A stretch of DNA of 9,029 nucleotides from an uncultured Eubacteriales bacterium (GTDB lineage: Bacteria; Bacillota; Clostridia; Lachnospirales; Bianqueaceae). The notes beneath the pieces were generated by a model. The model did no database searches. It was not told the DNA's origin and saw only the letters and a list, made by a program, of their open reading frames with translations. The stretch covers positions 1-9,029 of the forward strand of contig CACZPA010000127.1 of the NCBI GenBank assembly GCA_902782895.1. Reading direction: 5' to 3'. This document shows, piece after piece, positions 1 through 7,226 of this stretch; position 1 is the stretch's first letter, and every line of letters starts with the position of its first letter. The translations under genes were made by a program, and so were the position numbers.

Positions 1-2204
1 ATCCGCAGTTCTTCTTCCTTCTGGGCCTGATTCTTTGCGTTCAGGATCGCAAGATAATGCGGCGTTTTATACTCCGTCATCCTGCGCGGATCCAGCCTCC
101 GGCTTCCCAACCCGAGTTCTTCCTCGACAAGTATCTTGTTCCGCGTATCCATATTGGAGAATTTCTTCTCGATCCCGCAGAGAAAAACGACCGGGAACTC
201 CAGTCCCTTGCTTTTATGGATCGTCATGATACGGACGGCATTCTGATCCGTACTGCCCGCCGCTTCTTCATAATCGGCTTCCCTCTCCCGCATTTTGTCG
301 AGAAAACGCAGGAACTGGAAAACGCCGCTGTACATTCCTGTCTCAAAAGCATCCGCTCTGGAGAGCATCAGGTCCAGGTTGGCCTTGCGTCTTGCGCCGC
401 CCGGCATGGACCCGGCGTATTCATACAAACCCGTTGTCGTATACAGCTTTTCCAGAAGCTCACGGATCCGCAGGCTTTCGCTCCAATCGCGCCAGGTCTC
501 CACCTGTCGGATAAACAGGCGGATCCTCTCCGCAAGCTGTTCGTCGGGACCCTCCTCCGGGTATAAATAGACTGCCTCATGGAAACTGTCGGTCTGAGGC
601 ACGCCTAAGCGGATCAGCGCAAGCTCCTCCGAAGAGAAGCGGAAAATGAACGAGTGCATGACCGCTTCCAGAGGAATATCCTGGTGGCTGTTGTCGATCA
701 GGCGCAGCAGATTCAGAACGATCCGGATCTCTTCAGTCTCAAAGAAGCTGTCCGCTGCTGAAGATACAGCCGGGATATTCCGATTCTCCAGCGCTTTCTG
801 GAAGATCGGTCCGGAGGTGCTGACCGCGCGCAGAAGGATCGTGATGTCCCCGGCCCGTACCGGTCGTGGCGCTTTGAGATCTTTATCATAAATCATATGC
901 GCGGTCGGATTCGCGAGCATCTGCGCGATCTGCTCGGCGGTATGCTCGGCTTCCAGCCTTGTAATATCGCCGCTTAGAAGCTTTTTGTCCGATACCAGCA
1001 GCTGCAGCACCGGAACATAAGCCATACCGTCCTCCGGTGTTCCCTGGTAAGCTCTTCCCGGCAGAAGCGCATGTCCTTGCGTATAATCGATACTGCCGCT
1101 CTCCGGATTCATCGTACATTCGAAGATCTCATTCGCGGCGGACAGGATCTCTTTCCTGCTGCGGAAATTGCGCTGCAGATAGATTTTGCGCGGCAGCGCG
1201 TCCTCCGAATACGTCGCCAGCTTCTCGTTAAAGAGCTTGGGGCAGGCGGCTCGGAAGCTGTATATGCTCTGTTTGATGTCGCCGACCATAAAAACATTAT
1301 GGGGCTGGCCGTTCTCTGTCCGGGCAACAGCTCCGAGGATGCGCTCCTGTATTACATTGGAATCCTGATACTCATCGATCAGGATCAGATCGATCGTGTC
1401 CCGGATCTCCCGGGCCGCGTCCGTCGGCTTGCCGGAAGGATCCAAAAGAATCTTCTCGGCGAACAGTTCAAAATCATGATAATCCACAACGCCCCGCTCG
1501 AGCTTTTCTTTGCCGAAGGCCTCTTCATACGCAAATAAAGTGTCCCTCACGCCCTGCAGCGCACCATAAAGCTCCGGATGCTCTCCGCTGTTCGCCGCAA
1601 TGGCGTTCTGAAGCCATTCTTTGCTGTTCGGGTAGTTGCCGATCTCCTTCTCGATCTCCAGAAGAAGCGGCTCCATCCGGCTGTCCTGCTTCTGCCCGCT
1701 GTACAGATCAAGCATTGTATGGAAATGCTGTGCCTCCGGGGTGTCAGAATCCTCATAAAGATCATACAAAGAGGACAACACTTCCGCCATCACATCCTGT
1801 GACAGAAGCCTTGCCTCGTTCTCATCCATGACACGGAACCCCGGATCCAGCCCGGGAATCAGCGCCGCGTATTGATGCACGACGGACAGACAGAACGCAT
1901 GGATCGTCATGATCGGGCTCTTTGGAAGCAGCGACAACTGTCTGTGGATTCTGGCGTTCCCGGGATCCTTGTCCGCTTCTTCCTGCAGTCTCCGGTAGAT
2001 CCTTTCTTTCATCTGCGCCGCGGCCAGATTCGTAAACGTTACGGTCAGAATCCGGTCGATATCCGTCCCCTGTGCCTCATCCAGCGCGATCTGTACGATT
2101 CTTTCGACAAGAACGGCTGTTTTACCGGAACCGGCAGCGGCTGATACGAGCAGATTCCCGTCCCTGTGACGGATAACCTGCTCCTGTTCGGGAGACCAAT
2201 CCAT
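1..2204 (-). CDS. addA: AddA, ATP-dependent helicase/nuclease subunit A (N-terminal 734 codons; runs off the window)
   Basis: AddA is the UvrD-like 3'-5' helicase and nuclease subunit of AddAB, which resects double-strand breaks for RecA-dependent repair in Firmicutes. The frame is open from the ATG at 2204 to the window edge with no stop. Superfamily 1 helicase motifs appear in order: Walker A AAAGSGKT at residues 22-29, TFTNLAA near 56-62, MTIHAFC near 99-105, Walker B LILIDEYQDSN near 273-283, VGDIKQSIYSFR near 307-318, LQRNFRS near 343-349, and VRIMTIHKSKGLEFPVVFL near 657-675. The window ends at EELR, just before the expected LLYVALTRA motif, so that motif and the C-terminal RecB-like nuclease domain lie outside. 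The family is usually about 1150-1250 residues, so about 60% is present. The start follows the nrdR stop by six bases, with a GGAG inside the end of nrdR. AddA rather than PcrA/UvrD is supported by the AAAGSGKT and GVVDYHDFE motifs. No addB lies upstream. Confidence 0.95.
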   Translation of the reverse strand, partial: MDWSPEQEQVIRHRDGNLLVSAAAGSGKTAVLVERIVQIALDEAQGTDIDRILTVTFTNLAAAQMKERIYRRLQEEADKDPGNARIHRQLSLLPKSPIMTIHAFCLSVVHQYAALIPGLDPGFRVMDENEARLLSQDVMAEVLSSLYDLYEDSDTPEAQHFHTMLDLYSGQKQDSRMEPLLLEIEKEIGNYPNSKEWLQNAIAANSGEHPELYGALQGVRDTLFAYEEAFGKEKLERGVVDYHDFELFAEKILLDPSGKPTDAAREIRDTIDLILIDEYQDSNVIQERILGAVARTENGQPHNVFMVGDIKQSIYSFRAACPKLFNEKLATYSEDALPRKIYLQRNFRSRKEILSAANEIFECTMNPESGSIDYTQGHALLPGRAYQGTPEDGMAYVPVLQLLVSDKKLLSGDITRLEAEHTAEQIAQMLANPTAHMIYDKDLKAPRPVRAGDITILLRAVSTSGPIFQKALENRNIPAVSSAADSFFETEEIRIVLNLLRLIDNSHQDIPLEAVMHSFIFRFSSEELALIRLGVPQTDSFHEAVYLYPEEGPDEQLAERIRLFIRQVETWRDWSESLRIRELLEKLYTTTGLYEYAGSMPGGARRKANLDLMLSRADAFETGMYSGVFQFLRFLDKMREREADYEEAAGSTDQNAVRIMTIHKSKGLEFPVVFLCGIEKKFSNMDTRNKILVEEELGLGSRRLDPRRMTEYKTPHYLAILNAKNQAQKEEELR

Positions 2205-2210
2205 GGTCCG

Positions 2211-2675
2211 TCAGGACTCCAGCCTGTTCTTGTTCATCAGATCCGTCAGCTCCTGCATAAAGGAATTGACGTCCTTGAACTCCCGGTATACGGACGCGAA
2301 ACGCACATAGGAGACCTCATCGATGTCTTTCAGCTTCCGCATTACGATCTCTCCGATCTCGCTGCTGGTGATCTCATGACGCGGACTGCCCTGTGCCGTC
2401 TGCTCGATCTCGTCAGCGATATTGGCAAGCGCGTCGGCGGACACGGGTCTCTTGTAGGTCGAACGGGAGATCCTGTCGATCAGCTTGTCGCGGTCAAAAG
2501 GCTCGCGTGTATTGTCCTTCTTGACGACAAATACCGGCATGGATTCGATCTTTTCATAGGTTGTAAACCTTCTCCTGCATACTCCGCATTCTCTGCGGCG
2601 GCGGATGGAACCGTCTTCAGCCGCGCGGGAATCGATGACCTTCAGATTCTCTGATCCGCAGTATGGACATTTCAT
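2211..2675 (-). CDS. nrdR: NrdR, transcriptional repressor of ribonucleotide reductase genes
   Basis: NrdR is a zinc-ribbon, ATP-cone repressor that binds NrdR boxes upstream of ribonucleotide reductase operons when dATP is plentiful. The 154-residue protein is complete and of usual family length. The N-terminal zinc ribbon has C3 and C6 (CPYC), then C30 and C33 (CGVC), separated by the family hallmark DSR...IRRRREC and followed by RRFTTYEK. Residues from about 49 to 139 form the ATP-cone, ending in YVRFASVYREFKD. The ATG is preceded by AAAGGA about 13 bases upstream, a slightly long spacing. The gene sits 36 bases after the dCMP deaminase gene and six bases before addA. No NrdR box pair was recognised in this window, so its targets are presumably elsewhere. 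The assignment is firm. Confidence 0.97.
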   Translation of the reverse strand: MKCPYCGSENLKVIDSRAAEDGSIRRRRECGVCRRRFTTYEKIESMPVFVVKKDNTREPFDRDKLIDRISRSTYKRPVSADALANIADEIEQTAQGSPRHEITSSEIGEIVMRKLKDIDEVSYVRFASVYREFKDVNSFMQELTDLMNKNRLES

Positions 2676-2711
2676 AGGATTGTAGCCGTCCTTTCTGTTG
2701 AAATGATATGT

Positions 2712-3194
2712 TTATACGTTGATGGTCAGTGCTTTTCCGGTAATTCTGTAGGGTTCATAGACAACATGCGCCGCGCGCATCATCCGCTTGGAAGCGATAA
2801 CCGAGGCAGTGTCCGCGTATTTGTCGATACAGTAGATTACCTTGGTGATCCCGGCCTGAATGATCGCCTTCGCGCATTCACAGCAGGGGAAATGCGTTAC
2901 GTACAGTTTTGCGCCTTCCAGACTGCCGCCGCGGTAATTCAGGATCGCATTCATTTCGCCATGGACGACAAAAGGATACTTGGTCTCCAGTTCCGAGCCT
3001 CCGTCCCGCTCCCACGGGAAATCATCGTCGGAAACCCCGACAGGAAAACCATTGTATCCCATGGACATGATCTTGTTCTCCTGACTGACGATGCAGGCTC
3101 CGACCTGTGTATTCGGGTCTTTGGAACGCATCGCGGAAAGGAACGCGACTCCCATGAAATACTCATCCCAGCTGATGTAGTCCTCTCTTTTCAT
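2712..3194 (-). CDS. dCMP deaminase (ComEB/DCTD family zinc deaminase)
   Basis: This enzyme hydrolytically deaminates dCMP to dUMP, feeding thymidylate synthesis; it belongs to the cytidine/deoxycytidylate deaminase superfamily. Counting from the ATG at 3194 it has 160 residues. The zinc site is visible as H78 in VVHGEMNAIL, with E80 as the proton shuttle, and C104 and C107 in FPCCECAKAI. Upstream, NTQVGACIV and GYNGFPVGVSDDD form the substrate-binding region typical of dCMP rather than tRNA or cytosine deaminases. A GTG at 3203 would add three residues, but it lies inside the GGAGGTG ribosome binding site, so the ATG at 3194 is preferred. The usual HAE is HGE here. The gene lies 41 bases after the end of the rnhA frame and 36 bases before nrdR, in keeping with a deoxynucleotide-supply role. 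It resembles B. subtilis ComEB but lies outside any competence operon, so I give no symbol. Confidence 0.93.
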   Translation of the reverse strand: MKREDYISWDEYFMGVAFLSAMRSKDPNTQVGACIVSQENKIMSMGYNGFPVGVSDDDFPWERDGGSELETKYPFVVHGEMNAILNYRGGSLEGAKLYVTHFPCCECAKAIIQAGITKVIYCIDKYADTASVIASKRMMRAAHVVYEPYRITGKALTINV

Positions 3195-3200
3195 GCTGTC

Positions 3201-3207
3201 CACCTCC
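3201..3207 (-). promoter_or_regulatory. Ribosome binding site deciding the dCMP deaminase start
   Basis: The minus strand reads GGAGGTG here, with eight bases between GGAGG and the ATG at 3194. The alternative GTG start at 3201-3203 is part of this same element and so cannot be served by it. This supports the shorter 160-residue product. Confidence 0.75.
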
Positions 3208-3235
3208 AGGCTTTATGATTCTTTATCGCAATGCT

Positions 3236-3736
3236 TCACGATTCTTGATTGCCGTATTCCGGATCTTCCTGCCATCTGTCCGGGTCCGATGCCGCTTCCA
3301 CCGCAAGCGCATCGCAGCGATTGTTATACTGGTTCTCCGCGTGTCCTTTTACCCAGGAATAACGCACCTGATGCCGGGACGCCGCTTCCTCCAGACGCTG
3401 CCAGAGATCGACGTTTTTGGCCTTCTCTTTGCGCTTTGCGTCACGGTACCAGCCGAGCCTTTTCCACTTGGCGACTCATCCCTCATTCATCGCGTTTACC
3501 AGATACTGTGAATCCGAATAAAGATCCACTTCGCAAGGCACTTTCAGCGCCTCCAGAGCGATGACCGCCGCCAGGATCTCCATCCGGTTATTGGTCGTCT
3601 GCCGGAATCCTCCGGAGAGTTCTTTTTCATATGTCTGGCCGTTTTCCGCGGTATACCGGAGTACAACACCGTATCCGCCCGGCCCCGGATTCCCTTTGCA
3701 GGAACCGTCAGTGTAGACCGTTACTTTTTTCATCAT
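3236..3736 (-). pseudogene. rnhA: RNase HI gene interrupted by an in-frame TGA at codon 87
   Basis: RNase HI cleaves the RNA strand of RNA-DNA hybrids. The frame from the ATG at 3736 encodes 86 residues with the N-terminal half of the fold: D10 in YTDGSCKGNPGPGG, E53 in NNRMEI and D75 in YSDSQYLVNAMNEG. Codon 87 (3476-3478) is TGA. The same frame then continues for 79 sense codons to a TGA at 3236-3238, giving VAKWKRLGWYRDAKRK, KNVDLWQRL, SWVKGHAENQYNNRCDALA and a short tail. H132 and D142 there are the remaining catalytic positions. The family normally has Trp directly after this glycine (EGW..KW), so TGA most simply replaces TGG. Without readthrough the product lacks the basic handle, the fourth acidic residue and the catalytic histidine, and is probably inactive. 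The start overlaps the end of pheA by 29 bases; a second ATG at 3733 is equally possible. A sequencing error cannot be excluded. Confidence 0.85.
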
Positions 3737-4847
3737 ATGCTATGACCCGCTGTCCGATATAATTGCCCAGCAGCTTCCACTCCAGACAGAGCGGACGGAT
3801 CTCCCGCAGCGCCTCCTGCACCTTGGGATCCTCCACATTGCCCTGCGCGTCGATATAGAATCCGTATTCCCAGATCTGTCCCGGAATCGGCCGTGACTCG
3901 ATCTTCAGCAGGTTCAGGTCGTATTTGGCGAATACCGAAAGCATCCGGTAAAGAGAACCGGGCTCATGCCGCAGCTTGACGTACAGGCTCAGCGTATTGG
4001 CGTCTTCGTGCTGCTGGATCGTCCTCGCGATCGCGTAGAAACGTGTGAAATTCTTGTCCCGGTCCTGAATCCGTGTCACAAGGGGCTCCAGGCCGTACAG
4101 CTCTGCGCATTTGATACCCGCGATGCAGGCATTCGCGCGGTCGCCCAGCTCCGCGACATGTTCTGCGCTTTTTGCCGTATTATAGTAAGGAATCTGTGTC
4201 CAATCCGGATGATTCGCGAGAAAAACAGAGCTCTGCGCGAAGCCCTGCGCATGGGAGTATACATTCTTGATATCCGACAGCTGCGTCCCCGGAATCACGA
4301 GAAGATTCTGTGTGATACTGAGAACGTCCTCCCGGACGATATAGACCGGATACTTGGCCAGACAGTCATAGACATCATAAATGATTCCCGTTGTGGAGTT
4401 CTCTGCCGGCACGATACCGTAATCGGCGCTGCCCTCCGCTACCGCACGAAAGATCTCTTCGCAGGAAAGATAATTCTTCTCGATCGTACCGCAGCCGTAC
4501 AGCAGCCCAAGCGCTTCATGGGTAAAGGATCCGGGCACACCGTAATAAGCGGTATGCAGCACATTCTCGGTACGGATCTCCCTCGCCTGCTGCTCCTTGG
4601 ACAGATCCATCACGGTCTGGAAAAAAGTCCCCAGCTCGCGACGGAACTCCTCGCTGCGGTAAGGGAAGCGCTGTCTGGCGCGTTCGATCACCTGTGCTTC
4701 GCGGGCCGCATCATAAATCGGCTTGCCGTGTTCCTGCTTGTAGGCCGCGACGTCCGTTGTAATACGCATTCTTTTGTCGAACAGATCCGCGAGCTGTTCA
4801 TCGATTTCGTTCAGTTTTCGACGGGATTCTTCCAGATCTACAGACAT
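3708..4847 (-). CDS. pheA: Bifunctional chorismate mutase / prephenate dehydratase (P-protein)
   Basis: This protein converts chorismate to prephenate, then to phenylpyruvate, the precursor of phenylalanine. The complete protein has 379 residues and three domains. Residues 1-90 are an AroQ chorismate mutase; by alignment with E. coli from memory, R10, R26, K37, D46, R49, E50, S83 and Q87 match the active site. Residues about 97-275 are prephenate dehydratase, with YYGVPGSFTHEA at the start, VPAENSTTG in the middle and the catalytic NFTRF at 266-270. Residues about 285-360 are an ACT domain with PGSLYRML at 296-303 and ESRP at 317-320, the known phenylalanine-binding motifs, so feedback inhibition by Phe is expected. 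The ATG at 4847 has AAGGAGG four bases upstream, inside the end of aroC, which it overlaps by ten bases. The 3' end overlaps rnhA by 29 bases. The stop is TGA. Confidence 0.97.
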   Translation of the reverse strand: MSVDLEESRRKLNEIDEQLADLFDKRMRITTDVAAYKQEHGKPIYDAAREAQVIERARQRFPYRSEEFRRELGTFFQTVMDLSKEQQAREIRTENVLHTAYYGVPGSFTHEALGLLYGCGTIEKNYLSCEEIFRAVAEGSADYGIVPAENSTTGIIYDVYDCLAKYPVYIVREDVLSITQNLLVIPGTQLSDIKNVYSHAQGFAQSSVFLANHPDWTQIPYYNTAKSAEHVAELGDRANACIAGIKCAELYGLEPLVTRIQDRDKNFTRFYAIARTIQQHEDANTLSLYVKLRHEPGSLYRMLSVFAKYDLNLLKIESRPIPGQIWEYGFYIDAQGNVEDPKVQEALREIRPLCLEWKLLGNYIGQRVIAYDEKSNGLH

Positions 4848-5923
4848 TGTGCCTCCTTCATCGCGTCATAGACCGCGATACACGCGCAGGCCTCCAGGAC
4901 AGGTACAGCGCGTACAACGATACAGGGATCATGTCTGCCCGAGACAGTGATCTCCGCTTCTTCCATTCTGGCGATATCGACGGTTCTCTGCGGCCGCGAG
5001 ATCGATGCCGTGGGCTTCAGTACTGTCTGAAAGACGACCGGCATGCCCGTTGTGATGCCGCCGAGGATCCCGCCGTTATGGTTGGTCTCCGTCACAATCC
5101 TGCCGTTCTCCAGGCGGAAAGGATCATTCGCCTCTGATCCGGTCATATCCGCGAACGCAAAACCGCTCCCGAAAGACACGCCTTTCACCGCCGGCACGGA
5201 AAACAGGATCTGCGACAGCCGGCTCTCCATAGAGTCGAAGAACGGATCTCCGATCCCCGCGGGCAGCCCGGTAATGGCGGTTTCCACGATCCCGCCGACA
5301 GAATCTCCGGCCGCGCGGGCTTTCTCAATCTCCTGCTGCAGGAGGGGTTCTTTTGCCGTTTCCAAGACCGGAAGACGCATTGCTCCGAGATTCGCAAGAT
5401 TCTGCTCTGTCAGATCCCCCTGGCTGAAGCTTCGTTCCTTCACCTGATGAATCTGCAGGATATGGCTGCCCAGGCGGATGCCTTCCGCCTCCAGCGCCTG
5501 CCGCAGCAAAGCTCCTGCAAACATCAGCGGTGCCGTGATTCTCGCTGAGAAATGTCCCCCGCCACGGATGTCTTCAAAACCCTTGTAACGGATATGGCCT
5601 GTATAATCCGCATGCGACGGACGCAGCAGTCCGGCCGTTTTCAGATAATCCGAGGAACGCGTATCCGTATTGCGGATAATGCCGCAGATCGGAGTGCCCT
5701 CGGCTTTACCGTTAAGGATCCCGCTTAGGATCTCGACCTGATCCGCCTCCCGGCGTGCCGTCGCAAGACTGCCGCCCGGCGCTCGCCGCGCCATCTGGAC
5801 AGCGATCCGATCCATATCCACCGGTGTGCCCGGCTTAACTCCGTCGATAACGATTCCGATGCCGGCTCCGTGCGATTCTCCGAAAATGGAAACACGGACA
5901 TTCTTACCGTAAATATTACTCAA
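4838..5923 (-). CDS. aroC: Chorismate synthase, TTG start
   Basis: Chorismate synthase removes phosphate from EPSP by an FMNH2-dependent trans elimination, giving chorismate. The 361-residue protein is the short bacterial type. It has the FGESHG signature at about residues 14-19 including H18, followed by the region running to DGVKPG. RRAPGGSLATARREAD, the RPSHADYT histidine region, RGGGHFSARITAP, NHNGGILGGI and the closing signature GRHDPCIVVRAVPVLEA follow. The frame extends upstream to an ATG at 5980, but those 19 extra residues lie inside aroA and do not resemble the family. Chorismate synthases begin M-S-x-x-(F/Y)-G, which matches the TTG at 5923 followed by SNIYGKN, with GGAGG five bases before it. 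The start overlaps the end of aroA by eight bases and the 3' end overlaps pheA by ten bases, suggesting translational coupling. Confidence 0.97.
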   Translation of the reverse strand: MSNIYGKNVRVSIFGESHGAGIGIVIDGVKPGTPVDMDRIAVQMARRAPGGSLATARREADQVEILSGILNGKAEGTPICGIIRNTDTRSSDYLKTAGLLRPSHADYTGHIRYKGFEDIRGGGHFSARITAPLMFAGALLRQALEAEGIRLGSHILQIHQVKERSFSQGDLTEQNLANLGAMRLPVLETAKEPLLQQEIEKARAAGDSVGGIVETAITGLPAGIGDPFFDSMESRLSQILFSVPAVKGVSFGSGFAFADMTGSEANDPFRLENGRIVTETNHNGGILGGITTGMPVVFQTVLKPTASISRPQRTVDIARMEEAEITVSGRHDPCIVVRAVPVLEACACIAVYDAMKEAQCL

Positions 5924-7226
5924 AGCTGCCTCCGATCCCGCGGAAGTCCTCCCAGAAAGTGGGCCAGGATTTCCGCACACTTCCGGAATCCGTAATCAGG
6001 ATCCCCTGTGATGCGCGCTGTGCCAATACCGCGAGAGACATCGCGATCCGGTGATCTCCGCAGCTGTCCGCTGTCCCTCCGGTAATACCGTCCGGCTGTC
6101 CTGTCACCAACAGTCCGTCATCCGTCTCTTGAAGGATGGCTCCCGCTTGCGAATACTGCATGGCAGTCACTGCCAGCCTGTCGCTTTCTTTGATCCGCAG
6201 ACGGGCCGCTTTCCGGATCCGGCTCTCGCCGTCTGCCAGCGCGAAGACCGCCGCTTCAACCGGTACAAGATCCGGTGTCTGCGACGCGTCAACATCCGCT
6301 CCACCGATCAGACGCTCCGTGCGGAAAACCCGTACGCCGTGCTCTTCCCAGCGCATCGGCACGCCCATCTGCCGCAACACGTCCAGAAAAGCCCGGTCTC
6401 CCTGCTTCGAATCCCTGCGCAGTCCTGTCATCAGCACGCCTTCCGGCGCTGCCGACAGGGCCGCTGCCGCCGCTATAAAAGCCGCCTGGGAATCGTCCCC
6501 TTCTATACGAAACTGTCCCGGCCGGTATGCCTGTCCGCCCGGGATTCTGTATCCCCGTTCTGTTCTGTCGATCCTGATTCCAAAATCCGCCAGCACACCG
6601 CAGGTAAGCTCCACGTACGGTTCGGACTCCAGCTCCGTCGTCAGGACGATTTCGGAATCCGTGTCCAGCATCGGCAGCGCAAACAGCAGCCCTGAAACAA
6701 ACTGGGAGCTGATATTGCCGGGAATCCGGTAGATTCCGGCACTCAGCACTCCGTCCGTCTCGAGCGGGAGCCATCTGTCCCCGCGCCTCCAATTCAGGAT
6801 TCCCTTAAAGCATTCTTCATAGACAGAAAGCGGTCTGTCCGCCAGTCTGCCGCGGCCGGTATAGGACGCAGGAAGCCCCAGAGCCGCCGCGATCGGGATC
6901 ATAAAGCGCAAGGTGGAACCTGATTCGCCACAGTCGAAACTGTGTCTGCCCGTCTGCCGCGCTTTCGCCGCGCCGCCGATTCCGATGATTTCAAGCGTTC
7001 TGCCTTCCAGAGGATCGTTCTCCTTATCTATCACACGGATCGAACAGCCGAGGACCTGCAGACAGCGGATCGTTGCTTCAATATCCTGTGAGAACTGCAG
7101 CCCGGAAACAACGGAAAGCCCGTCCGCGAGTCCCGCGCAGATCAATGCTCTGTGCGCGATGCTCTTGGACGGCGGTATACGGATCTCCCCGGAAAGCCGC
7201 GACGGGAATACATACTTACTCTCCAT
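5916..7226 (-). CDS. aroA: 3-phosphoshikimate 1-carboxyvinyltransferase (EPSP synthase)
   Basis: EPSP synthase transfers the enolpyruvyl group of PEP to shikimate-3-phosphate, the sixth step of the shikimate pathway. The complete 436-residue protein shows the family motifs in order: PPSKSIAHRAL at 18-28 (K21, S22 and R26 bind shikimate-3-phosphate), DCGESGSTLRFMIP at 98-111, NISSQFVSG at 171-179, DDSQAAF at 244-250, PDLVP at 318-322 with D319 as the likely catalytic aspartate, RIKESDRL at 344-351, and GDHRIAM at 390-396. The GESGST form replaces the GNAGT of E. coli and plants; it is a variant I associate with Clostridia-type enzymes. The start ATG at 7226 overlaps the end of tyrA by 11 bases and has only a modest AGGA site about ten bases upstream, so coupling to tyrA translation is likely. 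The stop overlaps the aroC TTG start by eight bases. Confidence 0.97.
   Translation of the reverse strand: MESKYVFPSRLSGEIRIPPSKSIAHRALICAGLADGLSVVSGLQFSQDIEATIRCLQVLGCSIRVIDKENDPLEGRTLEIIGIGGAAKARQTGRHSFDCGESGSTLRFMIPIAAALGLPASYTGRGRLADRPLSVYEECFKGILNWRRGDRWLPLETDGVLSAGIYRIPGNISSQFVSGLLFALPMLDTDSEIVLTTELESEPYVELTCGVLADFGIRIDRTERGYRIPGGQAYRPGQFRIEGDDSQAAFIAAAAALSAAPEGVLMTGLRRDSKQGDRAFLDVLRQMGVPMRWEEHGVRVFRTERLIGGADVDASQTPDLVPVEAAVFALADGESRIRKAARLRIKESDRLAVTAMQYSQAGAILQETDDGLLVTGQPDGITGGTADSCGDHRIAMSLAVLAQRASQGILITDSGSVRKSWPTFWEDFRGIGGSFE
5929..5933 (-). promoter_or_regulatory. Ribosome binding site supporting the aroC TTG start
   Basis: The minus strand has GGAGG five bases before TTG (5921-5923). 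It lies inside the last codons of aroA, whose TAA stop overlaps the start in the string TTGAGTAA. Placement and family alignment together decide for TTG over the ATG at 5980. Confidence 0.75.

Noticed and set aside
57..566. Open frames on the plus strand across the addA region (also 1071-1538 and 1872-2144)
   Set aside because: The opposite strand holds one uninterrupted 734-codon frame with all the helicase motifs; the plus-strand frames are fragmentary and show no motifs.
2703..3218. A 171-codon plus-strand frame opposite the dCMP deaminase gene
   Set aside because: Its extent almost matches the real gene on the other strand, and the translation shows no recognisable domain.
3440..3478. 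The rnhA TGA as a selenocysteine codon
   Set aside because: The expected residue is Trp, not Cys, and the bases just downstream do not form a convincing SECIS-like stem-loop; only a three-pair stem is visible.
3966..4871. A 301-codon open frame on the plus strand, opposite pheA
   Set aside because: It lies fully antisense to a well-supported bifunctional enzyme, has no family motifs and no good ribosome binding site, and arises from the codon bias of the real gene.
5924..5980. The longer aroC start at the ATG at 5980
   Set aside because: The added 19 residues do not match the chorismate synthase N-terminus, lie inside aroA, and the TTG at 5923 has a well-placed GGAGG.
6051..6732. Two overlapping plus-strand frames of about 200 codons within aroA
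   Set aside because: They are antisense to conserved EPSP synthase motifs and have low-complexity Ser/Arg/Pro-rich translations typical of shadow frames.
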